Source: Promethearchaeota archaeon (GTDB lineage Archaea; Asgardarchaeota; Lokiarchaeia; Sigyniarchaeales; SOKP01). Taken from it: a DNA stretch of 64,000 bases. The notes beneath the pieces are model-generated. The model ran no database searches and was not told where the DNA came from. It worked only from the letters and a program-made list of their open reading frames with translations. Of the stretch, positions 47,178 to 56,724 are shown piece after piece; within the stretch, counting starts at the first letter, position 1; every line of letters starts with the position of its first letter. The stretch is from assembly GCA_019058365.1 (NCBI GenBank), contig JAHPZE010000003.1:124001-188000 (forward strand), read 5' to 3'. The position numbers were made by a program, and so were the translations under genes.

Positions 47178-48884
47178 TTAGATATTTAATCTCTCTATCA
47201 GCCAATTTTTATCTAATAAGGATAAAAAAGGTCCCAATCGTGGACCGCTTTTTTTACCTAAGATAATTTGATAGAGTGCTTCAAATAATTTTCTCGGGGG
47301 GTAATTTAATTCATTTTTAGCTAAAGAAAAAATCCTATTTTGAATAGAATCAGCATCTAAAGCTTCAGTTTGATTTATATATTCTTTTAATAGTTGTATT
47401 CCTTTAATTTGGTTTTTTTCCATTTTTTTTATAATATTTTTATTAATTTCATTAGGTATTGTGAAAATCTCTATTTTTTTCTCAATTTCTTTCTTTGTTT
47501 TAGGATCTTTTTCTGTTTCTAGTATGTTTTTTACTTCTTCAATCCAATTTTTAGTACGGAAAAGAAGCGCCTCGAATTCCTGTTTTGTCATTATTTTTTC
47601 AAAATTTTGCATTTCCATATAGGATTTTGCTTTTTCATAGAGTTTATCCAAACTTAAAATATTCTGAATTTGAGTGAAAAATGACAAAATTTTCAAGGGT
47701 ATTCTTTTTGTTTTCGTGTATGGAACATCGGATACTTGAGTTAAGGGAAAAATGTAATTGAAAAACCTGCTATCTTCGGAATCTTCAGTTGTTTCTAAAC
47801 CATAATAAATATTTTCCATTCTTTCATAATAATCATAATATTGGGGTAGTTCTTCAATCCTAAATGTAATATGTTTTGTTGGAATAGTTTTTAAAATAAT
47901 TGTCCTATAAATCCTTGGATCTGCCATATCTAGGTATTTCGTTGGAGTAAAAACATGCCCTTTAGAAGTTCCCATATCTTGATCTCCTAATCTTAACCAT
48001 TCATAAGGAACTTTAACCGGTCCTTCATAAGCATATAATTCTTGACATAATTCAATTCCCGTATCATAAGCACCTCCTTTAACACTATGATCTTTACCCG
48101 CGGGTTCACAAGTAGTATTATATATAGCCCATTTTGCAGGCCAATCTACACGCCAATTTAATTTCAGTCTCCCACTCCAAATAGATAGAATTCCATCATA
48201 CCCACACGCCTCACATACGTATGAGACTGTTTCTTTCTCTTTAAAAAATTCTTTCACTCTATTTGGGTTAATAGATCCTTCACCATCTCGGTGTTGAATT
48301 CGATTACAATTTTCACATATCACCATTACGGGCATCCAATTTCTCTGCATTTCAATAAAATCTTCTTTATCTTCTTCTTTTAGGGTGGGAATTATGTATT
48401 TCTTTAATATTTCTTTAATTTTTTCTGTATTCTCTAAGGCAATTTTAATTTTTTCTTGCATTTTTTTTGTTTTGTATAACTCATGAGACCATACAATTTT
48501 TGTTTTAATTCCAAAACTAGGAAATACATTAATTAATTCATTACCAAAGTGATGAGCATAACTCTCACAACTACAATCACTATATGGACATGGAATCATA
48601 GAAAATGGTTTCCCAATGTGTTTATTTTGGAAATCTTTTGAGATATATAACGGAAATCGTTTAGCCGCGTCTAAACTGTCGAAGAATAATAAATTATTAA
48701 CCACTTTACCATCTTTTTCAAAGATTCTTCTTAAAGTATCACAAATTATTATTTCTCGTAATATTCCTAAATGAATATGACCTGATGGTGTTTTACCGGT
48801 AGAGAGTGTTATTTCTTCAGGTTTTCGTGAGTAGATTTTTTCAACAATTTCTTCTACCCAATGAACTGGAAAATCTTCATTCAA
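47178..48884 (-). CDS. lysS: Lysyl-tRNA synthetase, class I
   Basis: The 568-residue protein is a class I LysRS. It has the HIGH-like motif GHIHLG, preceded by STGKTPS, and a MGTSKGHVF loop as the KMSKS equivalent. A zinc-binding stretch near residues 194-230 is CENC...CEAC, and a CPYSDCSC insertion precedes it. The C-terminal helical domain binds the anticodon. Class I LysRS is typical of many archaea and some bacteria. It is divergent from the ABCE1 gene. Confidence 0.96.
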   Translation of the reverse strand: MNEDFPVHWVEEIVEKIYSRKPEEITLSTGKTPSGHIHLGILREIIICDTLRRIFEKDGKVVNNLLFFDSLDAAKRFPLYISKDFQNKHIGKPFSMIPCPYSDCSCESYAHHFGNELINVFPSFGIKTKIVWSHELYKTKKMQEKIKIALENTEKIKEILKKYIIPTLKEEDKEDFIEMQRNWMPVMVICENCNRIQHRDGEGSINPNRVKEFFKEKETVSYVCEACGYDGILSIWSGRLKLNWRVDWPAKWAIYNTTCEPAGKDHSVKGGAYDTGIELCQELYAYEGPVKVPYEWLRLGDQDMGTSKGHVFTPTKYLDMADPRIYRTIILKTIPTKHITFRIEELPQYYDYYERMENIYYGLETTEDSEDSRFFNYIFPLTQVSDVPYTKTKRIPLKILSFFTQIQNILSLDKLYEKAKSYMEMQNFEKIMTKQEFEALLFRTKNWIEEVKNILETEKDPKTKKEIEKKIEIFTIPNEINKNIIKKMEKNQIKGIQLLKEYINQTEALDADSIQNRIFSLAKNELNYPPRKLFEALYQIILGKKSGPRLGPFLSLLDKNWLIERLNI

Positions 48885-49023
48885 TTTTTATTCACTTTAG
48901 AGCTTTTACTTTAATGAGGTAGTGTTTTGTATTACAAAAATTTTTCTATTATGAAAAATTGTATATTTAACGTAAGCAAATTATATTTATCATTTTTGCT
49001 TTTAAATGGTAGTGAGTTAATTA

Positions 49024-50856
49024 ATGAGGATTGCTGTTTTAAATAAGGATTTTTGTAAACCAGATAAATGCAGTCCCTTTGGGGAAAAACCTTGTATCAA
49101 ATATTGCCCCAGAGTAAGGACTGGAGATAAAACAATAGTTTTAAGCTCTGATGCAAAAAGCGTTATAATAACAGAAAGTTTATGTTCTGGAGAAGGTATT
49201 TGCATTAAAAAATGTCCTTTTAATGCAATACATATTGTAAATTTACCCGATCCTCTGGAAAATCAAATTTCATATCGATATGGACAAGATCAATTTTCCT
49301 TATTTCGAATGGCAATCCCTAAAAAAGGAAAAGTGCTTGGACTCATAGGACAAAATGGAATTGGTAAAAGTACATTATTGAAATTACTTTCGAATGAATT
49401 GATTATAAATTTTGGTCGGTTTGGAGAAGAAACTCCCGAATGGAAGGAAATAATTGAACATTTTAAAGGTTCTGAACTACATCAATATTTCATTGAATTA
49501 AAAGAAGACAAAGCTAAGATTGTCCACAAACCTCAAAATATTACAGTGATCCCTAAATTTGTATCGGGAAAAGTATTTGATCTTTTGAATAAAAATGATA
49601 TGGGAGAACAACTGGATCAAATTTCTAAGGAATTGAACCTTACAGAAATCTTAGACAGAGAAATTTCAGTACTTTCAGGAGGAGAATTACAAAGAGTGGC
49701 CATTGCAGCAGCTTATCTTAAAGACGGAGATATATATTTATTTGATGAACCGAGCTCATATTTAGATGTTAGTGAAAGAATCAATATGGCTAAATTAATC
49801 CGTACATTATCGGATAAAAATAAGACTATAATTGTTGTCGAACATGATTTAGCTATTTTAGATTACTTAAGTGATTACGTTTCAATTTTATACGGAATCC
49901 CTGGTGTTTATGGAATAGTATCATATCCTCAAGGTGTTCGAGTGGGTATAAATATCTATTTGAATGGATATATCAAGGATGAAAACATGAGGTTCAGAGA
50001 GGAGGCTATCTTATTTCATGAACGTCCACCTCAAGAATCTTTATTTGATTCTGGAGATGTCATTTTTTCTTATGATGATATTGAAACTTCATTAGGAAAC
50101 TTTCATCTAACCGCTTCTGGGAGTGAAATTCATGCTGGTGAGATTATTGGAATATTAGGACCAAATGGTATTGGTAAAACTACCTTCATAAACTCAATCG
50201 CAAAAACTATTACTACTGAAATTAAAGATTTGGATGAGAAAATAGAAGAAAACAATGAAGAAAATAATAAAAAATTGAAGGTAATAATAAAACCACAGTA
50301 TATTAAAATTGAAGAGGAAGGATCAGTATCAGATCTTATAGCACAAATTAGATTAGCTCCCCATTTGAGTCAATCCTATAAGAAGAGATTGATAAATAAT
50401 TTAAATTTGGAGAATATAAGAGAGAGAAGTTTTTCTGAATTAAGTGGAGGAGAATTACAGCGAGCAGCAATTGCTAAATGTCTTTCTACAGAAGCAGATA
50501 TTTATTTATTAGATGAACCTTCAGCGTTTTTAGACGTTGAAATGAGATTACAGGTTGCTCAATTACTTCGTAAATCTATCGAAGAGTTAAAAAAATCTGG
50601 TTTTGTTGTAGAACATGATATAATAACACAAGATTTTATTGCTGATTCCATATTAGTATTTGAAGGGATTCCTGGTTTAGAAGGTAAGGCTTTACCTCCT
50701 CAAAATTTGAGGGATGGATTTAATACATTTTTAAAAATTATGGGAATAACATTTAGGAGAGATAGCATTACGAAAAGACCTCGTGTAAATAAATTAGGAA
50801 GTAATAAAGACTTATATCAAAAACGCATAAATGAGTTTTATTATATCCCTAAATAA
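49024..50856 (+). CDS. ABCE1/Rli1 ribosome recycling ATPase
   Basis: The 610-residue protein has the full ABCE1 architecture. The N-terminal region holds two [4Fe-4S] clusters: CKPDKCSPFGEKPCIKYCPR and CSGEGICIKKCP, each shown as a region. Two ABC domains follow, with Walker A GQNGIGKST and GPNGIGKTT, signature motifs LSGGELQR, and Walker B YLFDEPSS and YLLDEPSA. It splits ribosomes after termination. The second ABC's post-Walker-B segment lacks the usual TIIVVEHD form and reads SGFVVEHD, which is a slight variation. Confidence 0.97.
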   Translation: MRIAVLNKDFCKPDKCSPFGEKPCIKYCPRVRTGDKTIVLSSDAKSVIITESLCSGEGICIKKCPFNAIHIVNLPDPLENQISYRYGQDQFSLFRMAIPKKGKVLGLIGQNGIGKSTLLKLLSNELIINFGRFGEETPEWKEIIEHFKGSELHQYFIELKEDKAKIVHKPQNITVIPKFVSGKVFDLLNKNDMGEQLDQISKELNLTEILDREISVLSGGELQRVAIAAAYLKDGDIYLFDEPSSYLDVSERINMAKLIRTLSDKNKTIIVVEHDLAILDYLSDYVSILYGIPGVYGIVSYPQGVRVGINIYLNGYIKDENMRFREEAILFHERPPQESLFDSGDVIFSYDDIETSLGNFHLTASGSEIHAGEIIGILGPNGIGKTTFINSIAKTITTEIKDLDEKIEENNEENNKKLKVIIKPQYIKIEEEGSVSDLIAQIRLAPHLSQSYKKRLINNLNLENIRERSFSELSGGELQRAAIAKCLSTEADIYLLDEPSAFLDVEMRLQVAQLLRKSIEELKKSGFVVEHDIITQDFIADSILVFEGIPGLEGKALPPQNLRDGFNTFLKIMGITFRRDSITKRPRVNKLGSNKDLYQKRINEFYYIPK

Positions 50857-51108
50857 AATACTCCTTAATTTCGATTGGAAAATAATCAAATTAAAACCAA
50901 TAATCTGGTTTATTTCTATTTTAATAATATTATTTAAATATTTTTTATGAATTATAAGCTGGGTTCTATACTAAAATTTAAAGATATTTTTAATTTCTCC
51001 TATATTAAAATAAGTTTGCAGTGGAAATCTTGGTCCCTATATTGAAATTAATACATTATTAATAAATAGGGTTGAATCAGATATAAAATATAAAGAAAAA
51101 TAAATTAG

Positions 51109-51363
51109 TTAATCTTTAAATTTCCAAAAAACACGTGGTCGTCCTCTATTTCCATCATTGCGAGAAAATCTTTCAATTAATTTCTTTTTCTGAAGCTTTA
51201 CAAGATTGTCATATATAGTAGTTCTTGGAGTTTCTAGTTGCTTTACTAAATCTCGCCTTGTTAATGGCCCCACGTCTTTTAAAGTTTTTATTAAATTAAA
51301 TTGAATGGGTGATAGATATGCTCTTGGTTCAGGATAATTTTCTAATGATGTTTTATTTGCCAT
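51109..51363 (-). CDS. Small winged-helix regulator
   Basis: The 84-residue protein has a helix-turn-helix/wing: SPIQFNLIKTLKDVGPLTRRDL, a recognition helix TPRTTIYDNLVKLQKKKLI, and a basic wing (RNDGNRGRPRVFWKF). This is the TrmB/MarR-type layout. It is short and lacks a ligand domain, so it may act as a dimer with DNA only. Convergent or divergent partners within the 200-base spacers are non-coding. Confidence 0.85.
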   Translation of the reverse strand: MANKTSLENYPEPRAYLSPIQFNLIKTLKDVGPLTRRDLVKQLETPRTTIYDNLVKLQKKKLIERFSRNDGNRGRPRVFWKFKD

Positions 51364-51577
51364 GATTTATTCCTCCACATCTTTAAAATAGAAAGAAATA
51401 CGACAATTTAACGACTTTTTAAATTTTAAAGTGAAAAAATTTATTCTTATGATCTAAATAATTCCAAATGATATATAAATGATGCTTATTTATGTAGTAT
51501 TATCATCAATTAGCATAAGATTTAAAAATTAAAATTTTTACTTTCATATTGTAAAACTAATTGTTATTCATTAAAAG

Positions 51578-51949
51578 ATGACTGAAACTGCAAGAACAAC
51601 TGTTACAATTAATAAAAGTTATATGAAATTAATTGAAGAATTAGTAGATGTTTTTGGAGCAACAAAAGCACAAGTGATCAGTAATATAGTGGAATATTTT
51701 TTTAATGATAGTAAAAATGATCCTCTTTTAAAGAAGTTAAGAGCAAGAAAAAGAAAAGATAAACCCCCTGAGAAATCTGATCTTGATAAAAGAATACAGA
51801 ATTATTTAAGAAGGGCAGATAAAATACCTTTCGAAATATTTATTGAACACTTAAAATTAGATTCTGAGTTTGTAATAGAACATCTAGATGACTGGGCTGA
51901 AAAATATGATTTTATGGTGATTGAGAATAAGATAATTAAAACTAAGTAA
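51578..51949 (+). CDS. Ribbon-helix-helix-type DNA-binding protein
   Basis: The 123-residue protein begins with ARTTVTINKSYMKLIEEL and then a helix (TKAQVISNIVEYFF), a pattern like ribbon-helix-helix (CopG/MetJ) repressors. A basic linker and a C-terminal helical domain (KIPFEIFIEHLKLDSEFV) follow, possibly a second winged-helix-like module. It is divergent from the small winged-helix regulator at 51109. Target unknown. Confidence 0.7.
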   Translation: MTETARTTVTINKSYMKLIEELVDVFGATKAQVISNIVEYFFNDSKNDPLLKKLRARKRKDKPPEKSDLDKRIQNYLRRADKIPFEIFIEHLKLDSEFVIEHLDDWAEKYDFMVIENKIIKTK

Positions 51950-51984
51950 ATTTAATAACTTCTTTTAAACGATTATTTAAAATA

Positions 51985-52185
51985 TCACCGAAATAAATCA
52001 AAAAAATCATTTGACAACCCAACAGTCCAATCTAACATTGAAGTAACAACACCAATGATAATGAAAAAAATGAATAATGCAAACCCAACTAATAACGCAT
52101 ATTCAATAAGATTTCCTCCATATTCATCAGAAAAGAACTCTTTAGCTTTAGATCTAAATTTTTTGAAAAAATTTTTAAGCTTCAT
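51985..52185 (-). CDS. Flp/Tad-type pilin
   Basis: The 66-residue protein has a basic leader (KLKNFFKKFRSKAKEFF), a probable prepilin cleavage at GG|NLIEYALLVGFALF with the Flp-type Glu-Tyr pair at +4/+5, then a hydrophobic helix and a short polar tail. Such pilins are processed by A24 prepilin peptidases, one of which is encoded at 35752, and are assembled by TadA-type ATPases such as that at 39865. The gene is alone here, about 10 kb from the pilus cluster. Confidence 0.85.
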   Translation of the reverse strand: MKLKNFFKKFRSKAKEFFSDEYGGNLIEYALLVGFALFIFFIIIGVVTSMLDWTVGLSNDFFDLFR

Positions 52186-52257
52186 TATTACATCTATTTT
52201 TAATTACTCTTTTAAACTAAACTAATTCTAATTGGACTCTTATTTGAAAATATATTT

Positions 52258-52671
52258 TTAGAATTTTAAAATTTTATAGACTTCATTAAGCTCATCTTCG
52301 GGTGCTTGAGTTCTAGGTATTTTAATTCGAAATTTTTCATCATCATAATTTCGTGGGATTATGTGAATATGAAAATGTTTAATAACTTGCCCTGCAGCGG
52401 CAAAATTATTTTGAAGTATATTATACCCATCAATTTTTAAATTTTTATGAATCTTTGTTGCTAAATTCTTTACTTCCTTATAGACTTCAGTAAGCTCATA
52501 ATTCGGTATGTCTTCTAAATTTGAATAATGATTTTTGGGGATTACAATAGTATGTCCTTTAGAAATAGGAGAAATATCTAAAAAGGCTAAAACTAATTCA
52601 TTTTCAAATAATATTTTTGAAGGAATTTCTTTATTAGTTATTTTACAAAATAAACAATCTTTTCGTTTCAT
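52258..52671 (-). CDS. HIT-family (Hint-like) nucleotide hydrolase/transferase
   Basis: The 137-residue protein has the HIT motif HFHIHIIPR near residue 98, plus the family's FCKITNKEIPSKILFE start and LDISPISKGHTIVIPKNHY, each a region. It would hydrolyse AMP-linked substrates or act as a nucleotidyltransferase. An N-terminal Cys pair (CLFCKI) suggests zinc binding. It lies next to the pilin gene on the same strand but is unlikely to be functionally linked. Confidence 0.94.
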   Translation of the reverse strand: MKRKDCLFCKITNKEIPSKILFENELVLAFLDISPISKGHTIVIPKNHYSNLEDIPNYELTEVYKEVKNLATKIHKNLKIDGYNILQNNFAAAGQVIKHFHIHIIPRNYDDEKFRIKIPRTQAPEDELNEVYKILKF

Positions 52672-52811
52672 ATCTATTAGACTCTTTTTAGTTTTAAGAT
52701 ATTTTCGATTTAATATATATATTTTAATTTAAAATTAAAAAACCTTTACTCAGTTTTATCATATTAAAATATCCAAATTTTCCATATTAATGCTTTTAAA
52801 GAGTGATTGAA

Positions 52812-53627
52812 ATGTCGCTTCAAGAAATAAAAGAGATTTTAACAAATAAATTTTCACCTAAAGCATTTAGATTCAATTCAGAGATATATGGCTTATATTA
52901 TGATAAGAGTTTAAATAATAAAATGATAAAGAAGGTAATGCTAACAATAGATCTAAGTTTACAAGCGATACATTGTGCATTAAAACAGAAAGTTAATTTA
53001 ATAATATCTAATCACAGTCTAATTAATAAACCAATATTAAAATTTAGACAAAATCTAATAAATAAATTAATATTACTATCAAAGTTCCCAATTTCAATAT
53101 TTGTATTAAATTCCTCATTTATTGCAGCAGAAGGAGGAGTTTCAGATACACTCGTAAATGCTCTTTATTTAAAATTAGAAAACATATTTGAAATTAAGAA
53201 TAAAGAAGGAATAAAAATCCCTATTGGAAGGATCTGTTCACCATTACATTATTTAAATAACAAAGACCCATTTACGTTAGAAAATTTAGTACAACGGATA
53301 AAAACAAATTTGAACTTAAAATATGTTTCATTCGTTGGAAATCTCAAAAAATCAATCAATAAGATATGTATTGTTGGTGGACAGGTTTCGGATGCAAACT
53401 GCATAAAGAAAGCTATGAATTTAGGATGTGATTGTTATATATCGGGAAAAATTGACTATTTTGACGCTGTTTTTGCTAGAGATATGGGACTCAATTTAAT
53501 AGAAACACCTCATTATAAGAATGAAATATTAGCAATGAAAAAATTGTGTAATATTTTGAGTCTAGAGTTTCCTGAAGTTGAATTTATATTATTTAAATCT
53601 AAAAACCCATTTAATACTTATATGTAA
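52812..53627 (+). CDS. NIF3-family metal-binding protein (YbgI-like)
   Basis: About 272 residues with the NIF3 pattern: LIISNHSLI where a HH metal pair is common (here Asn-His), a middle GLGxxP-like IPIGRICSPL region, and KICIVGGQVSDANCIKKAMNLGCDCYISG then ETPHYKNE with the second metal-binding His and Glu, all as regions. NIF3 proteins form toroidal hexamers with two metals; the exact reaction is unclear. ATG 52812 is chosen over GTG 52803 because GTGAT lies four bases before it, as at the RPA gene. Confidence 0.88.
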   Translation: MSLQEIKEILTNKFSPKAFRFNSEIYGLYYDKSLNNKMIKKVMLTIDLSLQAIHCALKQKVNLIISNHSLINKPILKFRQNLINKLILLSKFPISIFVLNSSFIAAEGGVSDTLVNALYLKLENIFEIKNKEGIKIPIGRICSPLHYLNNKDPFTLENLVQRIKTNLNLKYVSFVGNLKKSINKICIVGGQVSDANCIKKAMNLGCDCYISGKIDYFDAVFARDMGLNLIETPHYKNEILAMKKLCNILSLEFPEVEFILFKSKNPFNTYM

Positions 53628-53723
53628 GATGGTTGATAAAAGTTTAAATTTTTTAAGAGATAAGTTGAATTTAAAAAGTAATAATTTTATTTACCTATCA
53701 TAAACATTGTAAGTGAGAATCTT

Positions 53724-54305
53724 ATGCCTATAATGGAATATAATGGTAAGAAACCCGATATAAGCCCAAATAGTTATGTTTCACCTATGGCGACTTTAAT
53801 TGGAGATGTTCGTGTCAACGATAATGTAATAATTTGGCCCGGATCAATTATTCGCGCTGAAAATTCACCAATCAATATAGGAGAGTACACAACTATATTT
53901 GATGGAGTTATCTTGTTTACACGCTCACAAAAGAGCTCAATAAATATTGGTAGATATTGTATTATAGAAACAGCAGTTACACTTTTAGGATGTTTTCTAG
54001 AAGATTACATTCAAATAAAAGAGGGCTCATTAATTTATGAAGAAGCATCAATTGGTGAAGGAGTAATAATTTTAAACCAAAGTCAGGTTCCACCTGGATT
54101 AACCATCCCTGCCCGAGCTGTCATGAGGGGAATTCCCGTTGAACCCATAAGAGAACAAACGCGTAATGATGTTCTTAAACAGAAAGAAAAAGCTGAAAAT
54201 TATTCTCAACTATTCATTAAAATCAAAAATCAACTACCAAATGCTCAAGGATATTTATTAACCCTGCCAGATTTTATCAAAATGATGTTAAGAAAAGAAG
54301 AATAA
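53724..54305 (+). CDS. Left-handed beta-helix (gamma-carbonic-anhydrase-like) protein
   Basis: The 193-residue protein has hexapeptide repeats (VSPMATLIGDVRVNDNVIIWP, SINIGRYCIIE, as regions) as in the gamma-carbonic anhydrase/YrdA fold. The family's zinc-binding His residues appear missing: the IHD-type position reads FDGVILF and the usual GHGAILHG block reads ETAVTLLG. A C-terminal helix follows. It is therefore probably not a carbonic anhydrase and may bind another ligand or act structurally. A transferase role is an alternative. Confidence 0.82.
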   Translation: MPIMEYNGKKPDISPNSYVSPMATLIGDVRVNDNVIIWPGSIIRAENSPINIGEYTTIFDGVILFTRSQKSSINIGRYCIIETAVTLLGCFLEDYIQIKEGSLIYEEASIGEGVIILNQSQVPPGLTIPARAVMRGIPVEPIREQTRNDVLKQKEKAENYSQLFIKIKNQLPNAQGYLLTLPDFIKMMLRKEE

Positions 54306-54327
54306 AAAAAAATCTTTATATATTTAG

Positions 54328-55215
54328 TTATACCATAATATTAAGCATTTTTACAAGATCTTTATACCTTGAACGAAGTGTAACTTCAGTTACTCCCACT
54401 AAGTTTGCAATATCCTTCTGAGAAACCTTTTTATCTTTCTTTTTACAAACTAGATATAATGCACCAGCACATAGACCTTTTGGATCTTTACCACTTGTAG
54501 AATATTTTGAAGTAAAATTGTGTAAAATCTTTATAGTTGCATTTTCTGCATCTACATCTAACTCCAATTCAGCAATAAACCTTGGAATAAGAGAGATGGG
54601 ATCTGTTGAGGGTGCTTTTAAATTTAATTCTCTAATCAAAGTTCTATAACATCTTCTCACATTTTTTGCACTAATAGACGTCTCATCTAAAATCTCTTGC
54701 AAAGTTCGTGGGATTTTTCTTTCTCTGCAAGCGAAATATAAACACGCTGCGACCATCCCATTAATCGATCTCCCGCGTAATAATTTCTTTTTGAAAGCCT
54801 CTATATATAATCGTATTGCTGCTTTTTTAACATGATTAGGCAAGTTTAGATTACTACCTATTCTTTTTAATTCGGTAGTAGCAATTAACATATTCCTCTT
54901 ATCCCATGTCATCCGGGAATTCCATTTAGCAGCTCTTTTCAAATCAGGGCTTTTAATATTTGCTTTATCTATAATTGTGCTTAAACCCATATCTGGTAAT
55001 AAAATTGAAATCGGAGATCCTGTTCTTTCTCTAGATTCCTTTTCCTGCTTGGTAAAGGCTCTTTTTCCACTATGGGATATATCGACTATTCGTTCACTGA
55101 TGACTAAACCGCATTGTCCACATACAGTTTCTCCTTTCTCGTGAAGTAAAATAATCTTACCTTCACATTCAGGACATAAATTTGAAAAATTACTTAAATC
55201 TGATTCAACTTCCAT
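54328..55215 (-). CDS. tfb: Transcription factor B (TFB), canonical
   Basis: The 295-residue protein has the usual TFB layout: zinc ribbon CPEC...CGQCG, the B-reader/linker (SISILLPDMGLSTII, a region), and two cyclin folds (KKAAIRLYIEAFKKKLL and KKVSQKDIANLVGVTEVTLRSRYKDL, regions). Compared with the TFB at 30597 this one keeps the conserved residues and is likely the main general factor. TFB positions RNA polymerase at TATA/TBP promoters. Confidence 0.95.
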   Translation of the reverse strand: MEVESDLSNFSNLCPECEGKIILLHEKGETVCGQCGLVISERIVDISHSGKRAFTKQEKESRERTGSPISILLPDMGLSTIIDKANIKSPDLKRAAKWNSRMTWDKRNMLIATTELKRIGSNLNLPNHVKKAAIRLYIEAFKKKLLRGRSINGMVAACLYFACRERKIPRTLQEILDETSISAKNVRRCYRTLIRELNLKAPSTDPISLIPRFIAELELDVDAENATIKILHNFTSKYSTSGKDPKGLCAGALYLVCKKKDKKVSQKDIANLVGVTEVTLRSRYKDLVKMLNIMV

Positions 55216-55478
55216 AATAACAACCCTATATAATTTTTAAAATAATTTATATTATTAAAACCTATTAATTGAAGATTTTTTAGTAGAAATTATCCCGTGT
55301 AGCGAATAAAATTGTATTATAAAAACTGACTATATTGCGTGACTGAAATGCTAATATATTCTTTGATGCAAATAATATAAATATAAATATAATATATAAA
55401 TATTTCGCTAGTACGTAATTATATTAGAGCATGTCTATGATGGTTTTAAAAAATGATCTATTTTTTCATAATAAGTTC

Positions 55479-56078
55479 CTATACTAAATAAGGAAAACTA
55501 GTTGAAAATCCCAAAAATATTATCATAACGATTGATGTTATCAAGAGTCGAATTATACCATGTGGATTACTTATCACACGATTATTATTAATTAAATAAT
55601 AAAGACTCAAGAAGAAATATATTATACCTAAAAATGAAGCAAGTGCTATAATAGGATGCATGTATAACAATAATCTATCAAACATAAGTTCCGGAATGTA
55701 ACGACCTAAGATATCTATTAAGAAGAAAATTAAACCGTTTGGTAATGGAGACAATATCCAAATCAAAAAATAAATTAGATAATTGAATAGGATTCCAAAA
55801 CCAAAAGATATATAAAGTGTTCCTAATATCAACCGTACTTTTCCGAGCTGATCTTCTTCCTTCATTATACCTTTACTCCTTTGCTGAAGATAAATCCCTC
55901 TTAATCTTGTCAATGTTAATAATCCAATAAAGAATATTAAAAAAACAAATGTATATTTCATGAATGGAAAAATAGCTTGAAAAAACCCAAAATACGACCG
56001 TTCTAACTCAGATAATATAATACCTGAAAGCAAATCTTCTATGAAATCGTTATTCATGAAATTTAGTATAAAATTCAA
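55479..56078 (-). CDS. Membrane protein (199 residues)
   Basis: About five hydrophobic segments (around residues 38-58, 88-112, 115-130, 144-165 and 175-195), with a charged cytoplasmic loop (QQRSKGIMKEEDQLGKV). No family recognised. A 260-base AT-rich gap separates it from the TFB gene. Confidence 0.7.
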   Translation of the reverse strand: MNFILNFMNNDFIEDLLSGIILSELERSYFGFFQAIFPFMKYTFVFLIFFIGLLTLTRLRGIYLQQRSKGIMKEEDQLGKVRLILGTLYISFGFGILFNYLIYFLIWILSPLPNGLIFFLIDILGRYIPELMFDRLLLYMHPIIALASFLGIIYFFLSLYYLINNNRVISNPHGIIRLLITSIVMIIFLGFSTSFPYLV

Positions 56079-56185
56079 TCTATTTTATTATTCTATTGTG
56101 AATATTTAAAGTCTACACATAATCTAATTTAAAATACTTATAAAAATGAGACAAAAACCAGCACCCAAGATAAGTACACTTACAA

Positions 56186-56617
56186 TTAAGTTATCTTTTC
56201 ACATTCATTATTGACAATTTTCATTGTCGCGTTAAAATCTTGCCACCAATCTTGCCCTTGCTGAGCTACCAACATAGGATCGATCTTATGAGAATCTAAG
56301 CATCTGATTTCTTCTTTATGGGCTTTAATTTTTCCTTTCCATATTTGAGAAATAATATTTTGTAAATTAATTTTTACTTTTTTAATTAATTCTTCGTAAG
56401 GAACCGAAACATCTTCAGTTTTTTGTAATCTTTGAAGTTGGTCAAACTTAACCTTTTCTTTTGCTCGATTTAAATCACTACAACTGATTTTAATAGAAAA
56501 CGGTTCCTCCTTTCCCCATTTGCAAAATTTTTGAATATCACATAAAGAACAATAACTTTCAAAACTAATTGTGTAATCCTCAAGACCAACTATAGAATAA
56601 TTTAAAATTTTTGGCAT
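56186..56617 (-). CDS. Hypothetical Cys-containing protein
   Basis: About 143 residues from ATG 56617 (an in-frame ATG at 56653 would add 12 more hydrophobic residues). Features: an N-terminal beta segment, CSLC at about residue 24 followed by FCKWG and ISCSD, suggesting a metal site, then helices and a C-terminal tail with WWQDFNATMKIV. The family is not recognised. It is divergent from the interrupted membrane protein at 56725. Confidence 0.6.
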   Translation of the reverse strand: MPKILNYSIVGLEDYTISFESYCSLCDIQKFCKWGKEEPFSIKISCSDLNRAKEKVKFDQLQRLQKTEDVSVPYEELIKKVKINLQNIISQIWKGKIKAHKEEIRCLDSHKIDPMLVAQQGQDWWQDFNATMKIVNNECEKIT

Positions 56618-56724
56618 TTTTCTACTTTTGTTTATTAATAATAACATACACACTTTAAGCTATTATATTTTAGGGCTTTCAATTTTTTGGTTTAATTTAA
56701 AAAGGTATTTATAAAAAAAAATTC

